Origin: an uncultured Candidatus Melainabacteria bacterium
GTDB taxonomy: Bacteria > Cyanobacteriota > Vampirovibrionia > Gastranaerophilales > Gastranaerophilaceae
Reading direction: 5' to 3'
DNA length: 64,000 bases
Assembly: GCA_934700335.1 (NCBI GenBank)
Contig: CAKUXM010000003.1
Location: forward strand, 1 to 64,000
In this document: in pieces, positions 1 to 7,799 of the stretch
How the letters are laid out: each line of letters starts with the position of its first letter
Numbering within the stretch: the stretch's first letter is position 1
Made by a program: the position numbers and the translations under genes
The notes under the pieces: model-generated
Seen by the model: only the letters and a program-made list of their open reading frames with translations
What the model was told of the DNA's origin: nothing
Databases searched by the model: none

Positions 1-14
1 GATACTATGATATT

Positions 15-48
15 GTCATTGCGAGGAATGAAATGACGAAGCAATCCA
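15..48. repeat. dispersed intergenic repeat, GTCATTGCGAGG type
   Basis: Reads GTCATTGCGAGGAATGAAA followed by TGACGAAGCAATCC. Close relatives occur at 3633, 7654, 18430 and 27326 in either orientation, always between genes. The two halves are partly self-complementary (ATTGC near the start, GCAAT near the end), so a transcript could fold back. No protein is encoded. Confidence 0.8.
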
Positions 49-104
49 AATAAATTCGTGTTGACAAGTTTAGCATCTATTCACAATTCACTAAAATCTA
101 TTTA

Positions 105-1208
105 CTAGTTAGCAAATCTAAAGTGCATGATATCGCCGTCTTGTACGACGTAATCTTTACCTTCTAATCTCATAACACCTTTTTCTTTTGCTACTGTATA
201 TGACCCGTTGCAAGCTAAAAAGTCGTCATAAGAAATAACTTCTGCTCTAATAAATCCTTTTTCAAAATCTGTGTGAATAACTCCAGCTGCTTGTGGAGCT
301 TTTGTTCCTGCTGTGATTGTCCAAGCTTTTACTTCAATTTCACCAGCTGTGATATATGTTCTCAGATTCAATAAGTGATATACTGCTTGAATCATTTTTT
401 CAATACCGGAATTTTCAATACCAAGTTCTGCCAAGTATTCTTTAGCTTCTTCTGGTGAAAGCTCTGCTAATTCTTCTTCAATTCTTGCAGAAATAATAAC
501 CATTTCAGCGCCGTGTTTTTTCGCGTATTCATCAACAATTTTTGTATAATCATTACCAGATACAACATCTGTTTCTGAAACATTTGCTGCATAAATAACT
601 GGTTTGATACACATTAATTGTGATTGTTTAGCGATTTTTAATTCGTCTTCATCATCGAATAATTCGTCAACATTGATAAATGTTGCTTCTGATAATTTAT
701 CGTATAAAGTTTGAAGGACTTTTACCTCAACTTTTGCGTTTTTATCTCCAGAATTTGCTACTTTAGAAGTTTTGGCAATTCTTTTTTCAAGAGATGCCAT
801 ATCTGCTAGAGCAAGTTCTGTATTAATTGTTTCGATATCATCAAGAGGGTTAACTTTACCCGCAACGTGAACGGTGTTAGGGTCGTCAAAACATCTTACA
901 ACTTGAATAATTGCATCTGTTTCTCTAATGTTTGCTAAGAATTGGTTGCCAAGACCTTCTCCTTTGCTTGCGCCCTTTACAAGACCTGCAATATCAACAA
1001 ACTCAATTGCAGTAGGTACAACTTTTGCTGCATTTACTAATGGCGCAAGTTTTTCTAATCTTTCATCTGGAACACCAACCACTCCTACGTTTGGCTCGAT
1101 TGTACAGAATGGATAATTTGCGCTTTGCGCATTTTTTGCACTTGTCAATGCGTTGAATAATGTTGATTTACCTACGTTTGGTAGTCCTACTATGCCTGTT
1201 CTTAACAT
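105..1208 (-). CDS. ychF: ribosome-associated ATPase/GTPase YchF
   Basis: YchF/OLA1-family TRAFAC P-loop NTPase, a cytoplasmic protein that binds ribosomes; the E. coli member prefers ATP. The P-loop GLPNVGKST lies at about residues 8-16, the G3 region DIAGLVKGASKGEG near residue 70, and the C-terminal TGS-like domain ends in KDYVVQDGDIMHFRFAN. The length of 367 aa is normal for the family. I chose the ATG at 1208, which has GAGGAAAAG just upstream; the open frame extends 26 codons further, but that stretch is not family-like. It is transcribed away from the flagellar operon and has no obvious operon partner here. Confidence 0.95.
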   Translation of the reverse strand: MLRTGIVGLPNVGKSTLFNALTSAKNAQSANYPFCTIEPNVGVVGVPDERLEKLAPLVNAAKVVPTAIEFVDIAGLVKGASKGEGLGNQFLANIRETDAIIQVVRCFDDPNTVHVAGKVNPLDDIETINTELALADMASLEKRIAKTSKVANSGDKNAKVEVKVLQTLYDKLSEATFINVDELFDDEDELKIAKQSQLMCIKPVIYAANVSETDVVSGNDYTKIVDEYAKKHGAEMVIISARIEEELAELSPEEAKEYLAELGIENSGIEKMIQAVYHLLNLRTYITAGEIEVKAWTITAGTKAPQAAGVIHTDFEKGFIRAEVISYDDFLACNGSYTVAKEKGVMRLEGKDYVVQDGDIMHFRFAN

Positions 1209-1345
1209 AACTTTTCCTCTTCTTCTTATTGTGTTTATTTTAACACAAATTTTATTAAATATACAACAAATAGTTGATGTTAACAAAGAAAATCAAGAGT
1301 ATGCTTAATGTAGCTGTATAATATCGCTTTAGTTGATAGGGACAT

Positions 1346-2638
1346 ATGGGACAAGAGGTTATTAATAACACATTTGATAATAATTTGATAAACCAATACC
1401 ATTGGTTTAATTCTGTTTTTTGTACAGCCATAAAAAATACTAGCGATGAATTTTTCCAATGCGGATTTTCGTACAAATTAATGTCAATGAGTTTGAATAT
1501 TAATGCTATGTTCCAAGATGACAGCTATTTCGTAACTAAGATAAACATTGACGAATCAAGAGAAGTCTTTGTTCGATGTTCTGAAAATGCTATTGGCTTG
1601 ATTTTGGATAAGGTTTTAGAACCTCACGAAGACAGTCAATCTTTTAATTTGAATGATATGACAGAGCTTGAAGCGAAAATTATTACTAACTTTAATGATA
1701 TGTTTTATACAGCATTTGCAGATAAATTTGTAAGACCAAGAGGGTCTTTGAAATTTAGAACATTTGATATTGTTCATCTTACTTTCTTAGTTAAGCTAGA
1801 AGATGACGATAAATGTTTGCATACAGGTAAAATTATTCTTTCAATGCCTTATCAATTCTTGAACCCAGAAGAATTTAAACCAGAGGAAGAAAATTTTAGC
1901 GACAGCGCATTTTTTGATAATAAAGTAGAAGTTGATATTAAGATAGGCACAACTTTATTTTCTGTACAAGATTTAAAATCATTGGAAGAAGATGATATCG
2001 TAGTGTTTGAAAATTCAAACCTACACACAATGAGGGTTGTTAGTGGAAAATACGAAAAAGATTTCAATTTGAGTCCAAACCCTGCATTGATAATACCTTT
2101 TGACGATTCAATAGAAGGAGAAATGGAAATGGAAAATAACTCATCTACAAATTTATGGGATAGTATTCAAGTAGAGATGGGTGCTGAATTTGATAAGATA
2201 AAAATTCCTTTAGGAGATTTGAAGAAAATCAATGAAGGAATAATTATAGATGTAAGCTCAATTTACAATAATAAGATTTCGTTAAAAGTTGAAGAAAAAC
2301 TTATAGCGGAAGGAGAACTTGTGATTGTAAACGATAGATATGGTGTTAAGGTTAATAAAGTATTTGCGCAAAAGGAAGAGCCTCAACCTCAACCAGAACC
2401 ACAAATTGAACAACCAATGCAACAACCTGAAATGATGCAACAACAAGTTCCAGACGGCATTGACCCTGCAATGTATGAGCAAATGACTCCAGAACAATTG
2501 CAACAAATGCAAATGCAACAACAAGCTCAAATGGAACAAGGTCAAATGATGCCACCGCAAGAGGGTATGGAAGATCAACCTCAAGGTAGCGAAGACTTTG
2601 ATTATAGCGACTTTGAGTTAGATGATGAAGATATTTAG
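1346..2638 (+). CDS. flagellar motor switch protein, FliN/FliY type with two SpoA domains
   Basis: A 430-aa C-ring component candidate. Two SpoA (FliN C-terminal) domains are visible: one near residues 194-240 (VEVDIKIGTTLFSVQDLKSL) and a more canonical one near 273-340, with LGDLKKINEGIIIDV and later KLIAEGELVIVNDRYGVKV. Residues 1-190 are not clearly CheC-like or FliM-like. The last ~85 residues are a Pro/Gln/Met/Glu-rich disordered tail. It heads the fliO-fliP-fliQ-x-fliR cluster, 15 bases ahead of fliO, which supports a motor-switch role. Two SpoA domains in one chain recall FliY and type III SctQ, so naming it simply fliN would be over-precise. A TATAAT sits at about 1316. Confidence 0.8.
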   Translation: MGQEVINNTFDNNLINQYHWFNSVFCTAIKNTSDEFFQCGFSYKLMSMSLNINAMFQDDSYFVTKINIDESREVFVRCSENAIGLILDKVLEPHEDSQSFNLNDMTELEAKIITNFNDMFYTAFADKFVRPRGSLKFRTFDIVHLTFLVKLEDDDKCLHTGKIILSMPYQFLNPEEFKPEEENFSDSAFFDNKVEVDIKIGTTLFSVQDLKSLEEDDIVVFENSNLHTMRVVSGKYEKDFNLSPNPALIIPFDDSIEGEMEMENNSSTNLWDSIQVEMGAEFDKIKIPLGDLKKINEGIIIDVSSIYNNKISLKVEEKLIAEGELVIVNDRYGVKVNKVFAQKEEPQPQPEPQIEQPMQQPEMMQQQVPDGIDPAMYEQMTPEQLQQMQMQQQAQMEQGQMMPPQEGMEDQPQGSEDFDYSDFELDDEDI

Positions 2639-2653
2639 TAAGGAAAAGATGTA

Positions 2654-2923
2654 ATGAGTCATTTTATAGTTAATATTGTAGTATTTACTTTTGCAATGAT
2701 AGGGCTAATCTTTTTTGCTCTACTTATCTATAAGAAGGTTTCAGATTTTGGTGTAGGCTCAAGACCTAATTCAAAATTGAAAGTGTTAGATATGTTGAGA
2801 GTTGCACCAAGCAAAGCTTTTTATGTACTTTCAACTGGTAGTGAAAAATTTTTAGTTGCTTCGGACACAAATTCAATGAATTTGATTGCGAAGTTGGAAG
2901 GCAATGATTATTTAGAAGAATAA
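2654..2923 (+). CDS. fliO: flagellar biosynthesis protein FliO
   Basis: An 89-aa protein with one N-terminal membrane helix (about residues 5-27) followed by a small cytoplasmic domain containing LKVLDMLRVAPSKAFYVLST. This matches the FliO pattern, in which a short basic segment leads into a beta-rich domain (usually ...RVVERLPLGPKQSLLLVRV). FliO is the assembly chaperone of the FliP ring. AAGGAAAAG precedes the ATG. Its place directly upstream of fliP and downstream of the motor-switch gene is the usual one. FliO is specific to flagella rather than injectisomes, which helps classify the cluster. Confidence 0.8.
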   Translation: MSHFIVNIVVFTFAMIGLIFFALLIYKKVSDFGVGSRPNSKLKVLDMLRVAPSKAFYVLSTGSEKFLVASDTNSMNLIAKLEGNDYLEE

Positions 2924-2945
2924 GAATATATAAAAGGAAAAAAGA

Positions 2946-3587
2946 ATGAATAACATATTTGGAGATATGAACCCAGTTTTACAAATGTTGGTAGTGATGA
3001 CGTTGTTTTCGCTAATTCCATTTGTATTTGCGTGTATGACAAGTTTTTTGAGATTTGTAGTTGTATTTTCAATGCTTAAAACGGCAATGGGTACGCAACA
3101 AGTTCCACCGTCAGTCGTAATCATTGGTTTATCAATGATTTTGACTTTTTATACAATGGGTCCTATTTTTCAACAATGTTATGAACAAGGGCAAGTTCCT
3201 TATAAGAAAAATCAAAACTTAATTGAGGCGATAGATGCTGGTTCAAAACCGTTGAAGGAATTTATGATGAAACAAACGAGGGAAAGTGATTTAGCTTTCT
3301 TTATAGAGATGAGTCATAAACAACCTCCAAAATCTCCGGAAGAGATTACAATATGGCAAGTTGCACCGGCATATATTATCAGTGAGTTGAAAACTGCATT
3401 CGAGATTGGTTTTATCGTGTTCGTACCGTTCATTGTGCTAGACTTGGTAGTTGCGAATATCTTACTGGCGCTAGGTATGTTCATGTTATCACCAACAATC
3501 ATTTCTTTACCATTTAAACTACTTATTTTTATTGCGGTTGACGGTTGGGCATTGATTGTACAAGGTCTGGTAAGCAGTTATAATTAG
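2946..3587 (+). CDS. fliP: flagellar export gate protein FliP
   Basis: FliP is the five-copy core of the flagellar type III export gate in the inner membrane. Family hallmarks are all present: the N-terminal membrane region running into TSFLRFVVVFSMLK, then TAMGTQQVPPSVVIIGLSM, and later AYIISELKTAFEIGF, DLVVANILLALGM and SLPFKLLIFIAVDGWALI. The 213-aa length is short for FliP, and there is no clear cleaved signal peptide ahead of the first helix. It is 22 bases after fliO. After it the operon is interrupted by a 114-base gap carrying a dispersed repeat before fliQ. Confidence 0.95.
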   Translation: MNNIFGDMNPVLQMLVVMTLFSLIPFVFACMTSFLRFVVVFSMLKTAMGTQQVPPSVVIIGLSMILTFYTMGPIFQQCYEQGQVPYKKNQNLIEAIDAGSKPLKEFMMKQTRESDLAFFIEMSHKQPPKSPEEITIWQVAPAYIISELKTAFEIGFIVFVPFIVLDLVVANILLALGMFMLSPTIISLPFKLLIFIAVDGWALIVQGLVSSYN

Positions 3588-3588
3588 C

Positions 3589-3669
3589 GGATTGTTGGAT
3601 TGGTGAGACGAAGTGAAACAATCTAAGAAAACGTCATTGCGAGGAGTGCAGAGCACGACGAAGCAATCC
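3589..3669. repeat. dispersed repeat inside the flagellar operon
   Basis: A good copy of the GTCATTGCGAGG family occupies 3633-3669 (GTCATTGCGAGGAGTGCAGA followed by GCACGACGAAGCAATCC). A degenerate relative occupies about 3589-3625 (GGATTG...GAGACGAAGTGAAACAATCT). They separate fliP from fliQ by more than 100 bases, while other genes of the cluster are 0-22 bases apart, so the repeat probably inserted into an existing operon. Confidence 0.75.
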
Positions 3670-3701
3670 AAAAAAAATAAAACAAAAGAGGAAACATCAT
3701 T

Positions 3702-4205
3702 ATGGAAATGTTAATGGAATATATGGCAAAAGGGTTTGTCGCAATGTTATCAATCTCAATGCCTTGCGTACTAGTTGCAGCGGGTATTGGTTTAGTCGTT
3801 GGTATTTTGCAAGCCGTTACCCAAGTTCAAGAGCAAACTATTGCTGCTGCACCAAAAATTTTGGCAGTATTTTTAGTTATCGTAATTGGTGGCGTTGGTT
3901 TTGTAAGAATTTTGACAAATTTGTTTACAGATGGTATGGCTCTTGCTTTTAATGTTGTTCCACGTAGTGATAATTATGTTTTGAGCAGTAATTATTACAA
4001 ATACACAAAACCACCGTTTATGGACGAATTTAATTCACCTGAGCCAGATAAATTGAACGGTAATTTTTCAAAAGATTCAAACGCACCTACAGGATTGGGT
4101 AGCAAACTTAAAAACCAAGAAAAATATATTCAACAAAGGGATTCTGCTGATCCAAAACAAGATTTCTTAGAAGATTTGACTATAAGATTTAGAAGAGGTA
4201 GATAG
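3702..4205 (+). CDS. fliQ: flagellar export gate protein FliQ with a long C-terminal tail
   Basis: Residues 1-88 are FliQ: two membrane helices, with the conserved ISMPCVLVAAGIGLVVGILQ and AVTQVQEQTIAAAPKI signatures. FliQ forms the outer part of the FliP-FliQ-FliR export gate. FliQ is usually about 90 aa; here a further ~78 residues follow the second helix, polar and Pro/Asn/Asp-rich, ending in a basic RFRRGR. The tail has no recognised domain and no frame disruption, so it is a genuine extension or a fused small protein. GAGGAAAC precedes the ATG. The next gene starts two bases after its stop. Confidence 0.9.
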   Translation: MEMLMEYMAKGFVAMLSISMPCVLVAAGIGLVVGILQAVTQVQEQTIAAAPKILAVFLVIVIGGVGFVRILTNLFTDGMALAFNVVPRSDNYVLSSNYYKYTKPPFMDEFNSPEPDKLNGNFSKDSNAPTGLGSKLKNQEKYIQQRDSADPKQDFLEDLTIRFRRGR

Positions 4206-4207
4206 TA

Positions 4208-4588
4208 TTGAAAAAAAATAATGTCTTCTATCTTTTAATATTGCTAGCTTGTGTGGCATTTATACCAAAAGTTTTTGCTTTTGATAATTATATTGTGCAT
4301 ACGCAAAAACCTGTTAATAAGGTTGTGTCTTCTGATAGAAATATTGTTACGGCGAATGTGCTTGTAACTATTATGAATGAGAAGGACACAATTTTGATTT
4401 CACCTAAGAGTGAAGGTAAAGCTTTTTTGATTTTTGAATTTAAAGACGAAACTATTACAGTTCCTGTAACTGTAAAGAAGAATAGAACAGTGTTTAAGAA
4501 AAATGCAGGTTTGGAATTTGTGAAAATGGATCCCCCTCCGATGTTATTTCAGATAGATTTACCACCAAGAACAGAGGGTGTTAAATAA
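4208..4588 (+). CDS. exported protein of unknown function between fliQ and fliR
   Basis: A 126-aa protein that starts with TTG (AGAGGTAGA upstream) and has a clear signal peptide (KKN, hydrophobic stretch to about residue 22, likely cleavage after VFA). The mature part is short and beta-rich, with VTIMNEKDTILISPKSEGKA and FEFKDETITVPVTV. This outline resembles the small N-terminal domain of secretin/pilus-assembly proteins, but the match is impressionistic. Its stop codon shares one base with the fliR start, so it is translationally coupled to the export gate. A periplasmic protein is not normally encoded at this position; a role near the basal body is inference. Confidence 0.8.
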   Translation: MKKNNVFYLLILLACVAFIPKVFAFDNYIVHTQKPVNKVVSSDRNIVTANVLVTIMNEKDTILISPKSEGKAFLIFEFKDETITVPVTVKKNRTVFKKNAGLEFVKMDPPPMLFQIDLPPRTEGVK

Positions 4589-5373
4589 TGGAACAATTTT
4601 TATATGGCTTGAATTCATTGTTTCCAATGTTTATGACATATTTTGGCTCTGGACTTCTTGTGTTTGCGAGAGTTGTGGGATTTTTTAGATTTGCACCATT
4701 ACTTAATAGAAAAGAAATCTTTTCAATGGTAAGATTGTGTTTGGCAATTCTTGTTACGGTGATGATAGTTAGTATTATTCAACCTAAACCATTGCCATTT
4801 GAAGATTTTGGTTCATTGATGGTTTCGCTGATACTTAATTACGCAGTGGGCGCAATGATTGGTTATGTTGCACAGTTGCTTTTGCTTGCCATTGAGGCAG
4901 GTGGCGATATGATTAATATGCAAATGGGTTTATCTTCTGCAATGGTACTTGACCCTACTACACAATCTCAAACATCTATTTTGAGTAGAATATTTGGTTT
5001 GCTTGGTGTTTTGATATTTATACAAGTTGGCGGTATTTATTGGTTGTTTAGAGCATTGATGAGAACTTTTGAGATATTCCCTGTGTTTGCTACAAGTGTT
5101 CCATTGGAGCAGTTAGTTAATTTGGATTACGTAATACAGTTGTCATCAAATGTTTTGTATATGGGCTTGCAGATTGCATCACCTGTACTTTTAGCTACGT
5201 TGGGACAAGATATTATCTTGGGTGTAATTTCAAAAACTGCACCACAAGTTAACGTGTTCCAATTATCATTCTTGTTCAAACCAGTACTAGGTGCTGCAAT
5301 TATGATATGGATTTTGCCAATGTTGTTTAGCGTGATATCTGATTATTTCAATTCTTTTGCGAATATATTCTAG
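4588..5373 (+). CDS. fliR: flagellar export gate protein FliR
   Basis: FliR is the single-copy subunit that closes the FliP5-FliQ4-FliR1 export gate in the inner membrane. The 261-aa length and six-helix layout are standard. Family features include LLVFARVVGFFRFAPLLNRK near residue 23, GAMIGYVAQLLLLAIEAGGD near residue 90, MINMQMGLSSAMVLDP, and the C-terminal LSFLFKPVLGAAIMIWILP. The ATG overlaps the stop of the preceding gene. The operon ends here without flhB or flhA: the next 300 bases are repeats and a new promoter. Confidence 0.95.
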   Translation: MEQFLYGLNSLFPMFMTYFGSGLLVFARVVGFFRFAPLLNRKEIFSMVRLCLAILVTVMIVSIIQPKPLPFEDFGSLMVSLILNYAVGAMIGYVAQLLLLAIEAGGDMINMQMGLSSAMVLDPTTQSQTSILSRIFGLLGVLIFIQVGGIYWLFRALMRTFEIFPVFATSVPLEQLVNLDYVIQLSSNVLYMGLQIASPVLLATLGQDIILGVISKTAPQVNVFQLSFLFKPVLGAAIMIWILPMLFSVISDYFNSFANIF

Positions 5374-5396
5374 CAAGCGAGCAGAGGCACCCTATT

Positions 5397-5472
5397 TTCC
5401 CCTCGCCACGAAGGGGAGAGGAGAAATTTTTAGTTGAAAGATATGCTTGAAACTATAAAATTTCGGTGAGGG
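5397..5472. repeat. dispersed repeat, CCCCTCGCCAC...GGTGAGGG type, copy 1
   Basis: The 305-base gap after fliR holds this repeat and the sigma-28 promoter of the next gene. It shares a long near-identical block with 10373-10464: TTCCCCTCGCCAC, a short variable loop, AGGGGAGAGGAGAAATTTTT, AGTTGAAAG, GCTTGAAACT and AAATTTCGGTGAGGG. CCCCTCGCC and GGTGAGGG can pair, so the element can fold. The rest of the gap shows no open frame with a ribosome site. Confidence 0.8.
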
Positions 5473-5617
5473 TTTATGGATTGTTTCGTCATGTCATTCC
5501 GTGCGTGAAACCAAATCTGCCCAACGTACGCATTGTACAACTCGCAAATTCCCCTCAAACCCATGTACCATGCATGTTGTAGCATGTTAACAAATGTAAC
5601 AAATTCTTTAATAATGC

Positions 5618-5645
5618 TAAAGTTTCATGTTTGATGTGTCGACAT
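5618..5645 (+). promoter_or_regulatory. sigma-28 (FliA/SigD) promoter
   Basis: A perfect -35 box TAAAGTTT at 5618-5625 is followed after 12 bases by GTCGACAT (5638-5645), 5 of 8 matches to GCCGATAA. The start of transcription would be near 5652, giving a ~27-base leader before the ATG at 5679. The -10 box is weaker than at 10150. Confidence 0.65.
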
Positions 5646-5678
5646 GAGTGGTATAGGAAAAATATAAGGAGTAATATT

Positions 5679-7580
5679 ATGGGTGTACAAAAGGCAAGTC
5701 AAAACGGAAATCTTAATTTAGATTATAATTCAATGAAAATTAAGAAAAACTGGAAAATGAAATTAATGGGCATTGGTGGAAAAATTGATAAAGCCAATAA
5801 CGAAATAAAAGTTGCTTGTGGTGATTCAAAAACAAATGCTACAGGTGCAAAAGATGGTGTTAAAGATGCAAACATTGGTGCAGAAAGTGCTGACCAATCA
5901 GAATATCAAATGATTGACGGAGAAGGACAAGCTGATGTTGCACAAACTGATGCAGATGCAGGTCAAGTTCAAGCCGATGAAGGTCAATCAATTGTTGATG
6001 AATCTCCAACTATTGAATCTATGCAAGCTGCAACAAATGAAAAAATCGCAGCTATGACAGAAGGTTTATCTGGTCAACAAGAACAAGTTATGGCACAACT
6101 TCAAGAAAAAATGACTATTATTGCTGAAGCTGGTGAACAAATCGCTGCTAATGCGGAAGAAGTTGATGCTTTACAGGCTGAATTAGCTGAAATTACAGCT
6201 GATAGTGCTGAAGGTGGCGAATTCTCAACTGGTATGGCTGCTGCAGGTGGTCAAAATAGTGCATATTCATTGAGCGTTCCTACAGGTCCTGCAAAAGCTC
6301 CAAGAGCTGGTCAAGCTAAAAAAGGTGGTTTGATTTCAAGCGGTGCTCAACAAACTCCACAAGCTCAAGGTGCTCAACAAGGTCAACAAGCACAAGGTGG
6401 TCAAAGTGCTGATGCTGCTAAAACTGCAAGAGCTCAAGAAATCTATGCAAGATTAGTTGAAATCAACGAACAAAACTGCACAATTCAAGATACAATCACA
6501 ACTGCTTCTGAAGAAGCAATGGTTCTTCAAACAGAAGTTACTGAATTAATGGAAACTCAAACAACAGAAGTTACAGAAGATCAAACAAATGCCAATGATG
6601 GTAATGCAGAAGCAATGGAAACACTTGCTAAATTCCAAGAAATTTCAACAGTTGGTACAATAGTAAATGTTACTGGTGGAGTTATTAAAGGAGTTGGTAA
6701 AGGTATTGCAACTACTGGTTTAACTGTTGAAAAAGGTGGTAAATCAGTAAGTACAATTGGTAAATTCTTAAAAGGTATGTTTGGCGGTATCAAACTTACT
6801 GGTACAGCTGTTGCAGGTATCTTCCCGGTATTTACAGGCGCTCCTGGAGGATCAGTTGCAGCTGTAGGTGCTAACGGTCAAGTTACTTCTACAGGTATCG
6901 ACAAAACTGGTAAAGGTATCCAAATTACTGGTGGTGCAGTTAACAACACTGGTTTGACAGTTGCAAAAGTTGGTCAAGGCGTTAAAGTTGTTGGCCAAGG
7001 TATCCAAACAGTTGGTTCAGCTGGTACAGCAGTTGTTGGTATTCAACAAGGCAACTGGTCAGCAATCATCGGTGGTGCTGTTGGTTTCTTAGGTGCAGCT
7101 GCTTCATTCGTTGGCAATGCTGGTCAATTTGCTCAATCATTAAGTACTGCTAAAGATGGTTTCTTCGGAGCTTGTGCTCAAGTTCAAACAAAAATCGGTG
7201 AATTACTAGGTAACGCTGGTTCATTATCATCACTAGCATCTAAAGGTACTCAAATGGGTAACACAGCATTACAAAATGGTACTGGCGGATTTAAAGATAT
7301 GGTTGTGAACGCTGCAACAACATTTATTCCTGAAGCTGGTGCTCTAAAATCAAACAACACAGCTCCAACTACTGGTAATACAACTGGTACAACAAGCACA
7401 ACTAAAGAAGAATCTTCTGAACCAACAGTTCAAGTAGAAACAAAAATCTCTACTCCAGCTATGAGAAATAAAGCTAAAAATGCTGGTTTAACAGATGAGC
7501 AAATTAAAGGTAAATCTGATTCAGAAATTCAAAAAATGATTGAAGATAAAAACGCAACTAACAAGCCAAAAGTTAAATAA
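5679..7580 (+). CDS. large Gly/Ala/Gln-rich protein of unknown function under sigma-28 control
   Basis: A 633-aa protein that I do not recognise. No signal peptide. Residues 1-60 are basic and polar. Residues 60-330 are Ala/Gln/Glu-rich with predicted long helices (KIAAMTEGLSGQQEQVMAQL) and a Gln/Ala/Gly linker (QAQGAQQGQQAQGG). Residues 345-500 are a Gly/Val/Thr-rich region of imperfect repeats in which G-x-x-I/V-x-x-x-G recurs (VTGGVIKGVGKGIATTGLTV, VAKVGQGVKVVGQGIQTVG), suggesting a regular helical or beta structure. The C-terminus has a small LEM/HeH-like helix pair (AGLTDEQIKGKSDSEIQKMI). Start chosen at 5679 behind AAGGAG. With a sigma-28 promoter and a nearby export-gate operon, secretion through the flagellar apparatus is possible but unproven. 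Confidence 0.8.
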   Translation: MGVQKASQNGNLNLDYNSMKIKKNWKMKLMGIGGKIDKANNEIKVACGDSKTNATGAKDGVKDANIGAESADQSEYQMIDGEGQADVAQTDADAGQVQADEGQSIVDESPTIESMQAATNEKIAAMTEGLSGQQEQVMAQLQEKMTIIAEAGEQIAANAEEVDALQAELAEITADSAEGGEFSTGMAAAGGQNSAYSLSVPTGPAKAPRAGQAKKGGLISSGAQQTPQAQGAQQGQQAQGGQSADAAKTARAQEIYARLVEINEQNCTIQDTITTASEEAMVLQTEVTELMETQTTEVTEDQTNANDGNAEAMETLAKFQEISTVGTIVNVTGGVIKGVGKGIATTGLTVEKGGKSVSTIGKFLKGMFGGIKLTGTAVAGIFPVFTGAPGGSVAAVGANGQVTSTGIDKTGKGIQITGGAVNNTGLTVAKVGQGVKVVGQGIQTVGSAGTAVVGIQQGNWSAIIGGAVGFLGAAASFVGNAGQFAQSLSTAKDGFFGACAQVQTKIGELLGNAGSLSSLASKGTQMGNTALQNGTGGFKDMVVNAATTFIPEAGALKSNNTAPTTGNTTGTTSTTKEESSEPTVQVETKISTPAMRNKAKNAGLTDEQIKGKSDSEIQKMIEDKNATNKPKVK

Positions 7581-7610
7581 GTCAATTAATTGTTGAGACA
7601 AAATAAAACG

Positions 7611-7641
7611 CAAAAGAGAACTTCATTGAAGTTCTCTTTTG
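7611..7641 (+). terminator. Rho-independent terminator
   Basis: A 14-bp stem CAAAAGAGAACTTC / GAAGTTCTCTTTTG with loop ATT, followed by a run of T. It ends the sigma-28-driven 633-aa gene, making that gene monocistronic. Confidence 0.9.
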
Positions 7642-7653
7642 TTTTTATTTTTT

Positions 7654-7749
7654 GTCATTGCTGTACATGTACAATTGCGAGGAGTGAAACGACGAAGCAA
7701 TCTCGTTATTGTTAATAATATGTATTGCTTCACATTCGTTCGCAATGAC
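7654..7749. repeat. paired dispersed repeats in head-to-head orientation
   Basis: A plus-sense copy at 7654-7703 (GTCATTG, a 17-base insert with CTGTACATGTACA, then CGAGGAGTGAAACGACGAAG and CAATC) faces an inverted copy at 7723-7749 (ATTGCTTCACATTCGTTCGC then AATGAC). The insert CATGTAC reappears within another inverted copy near 27536-27546. Confidence 0.7.
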
Positions 7750-7799
7750 AAATTTATTGCGTTTATGATAAAATTAACTCAACAAGAGAGAACTATTTT

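Noticed and set aside
1346..5373. Injectisome (non-flagellar type III) operon
   Set aside because: FliO is present and the FliP/Q/R residues and order are flagellar; sigma-28 promoters support flagella. No secretin or needle gene.
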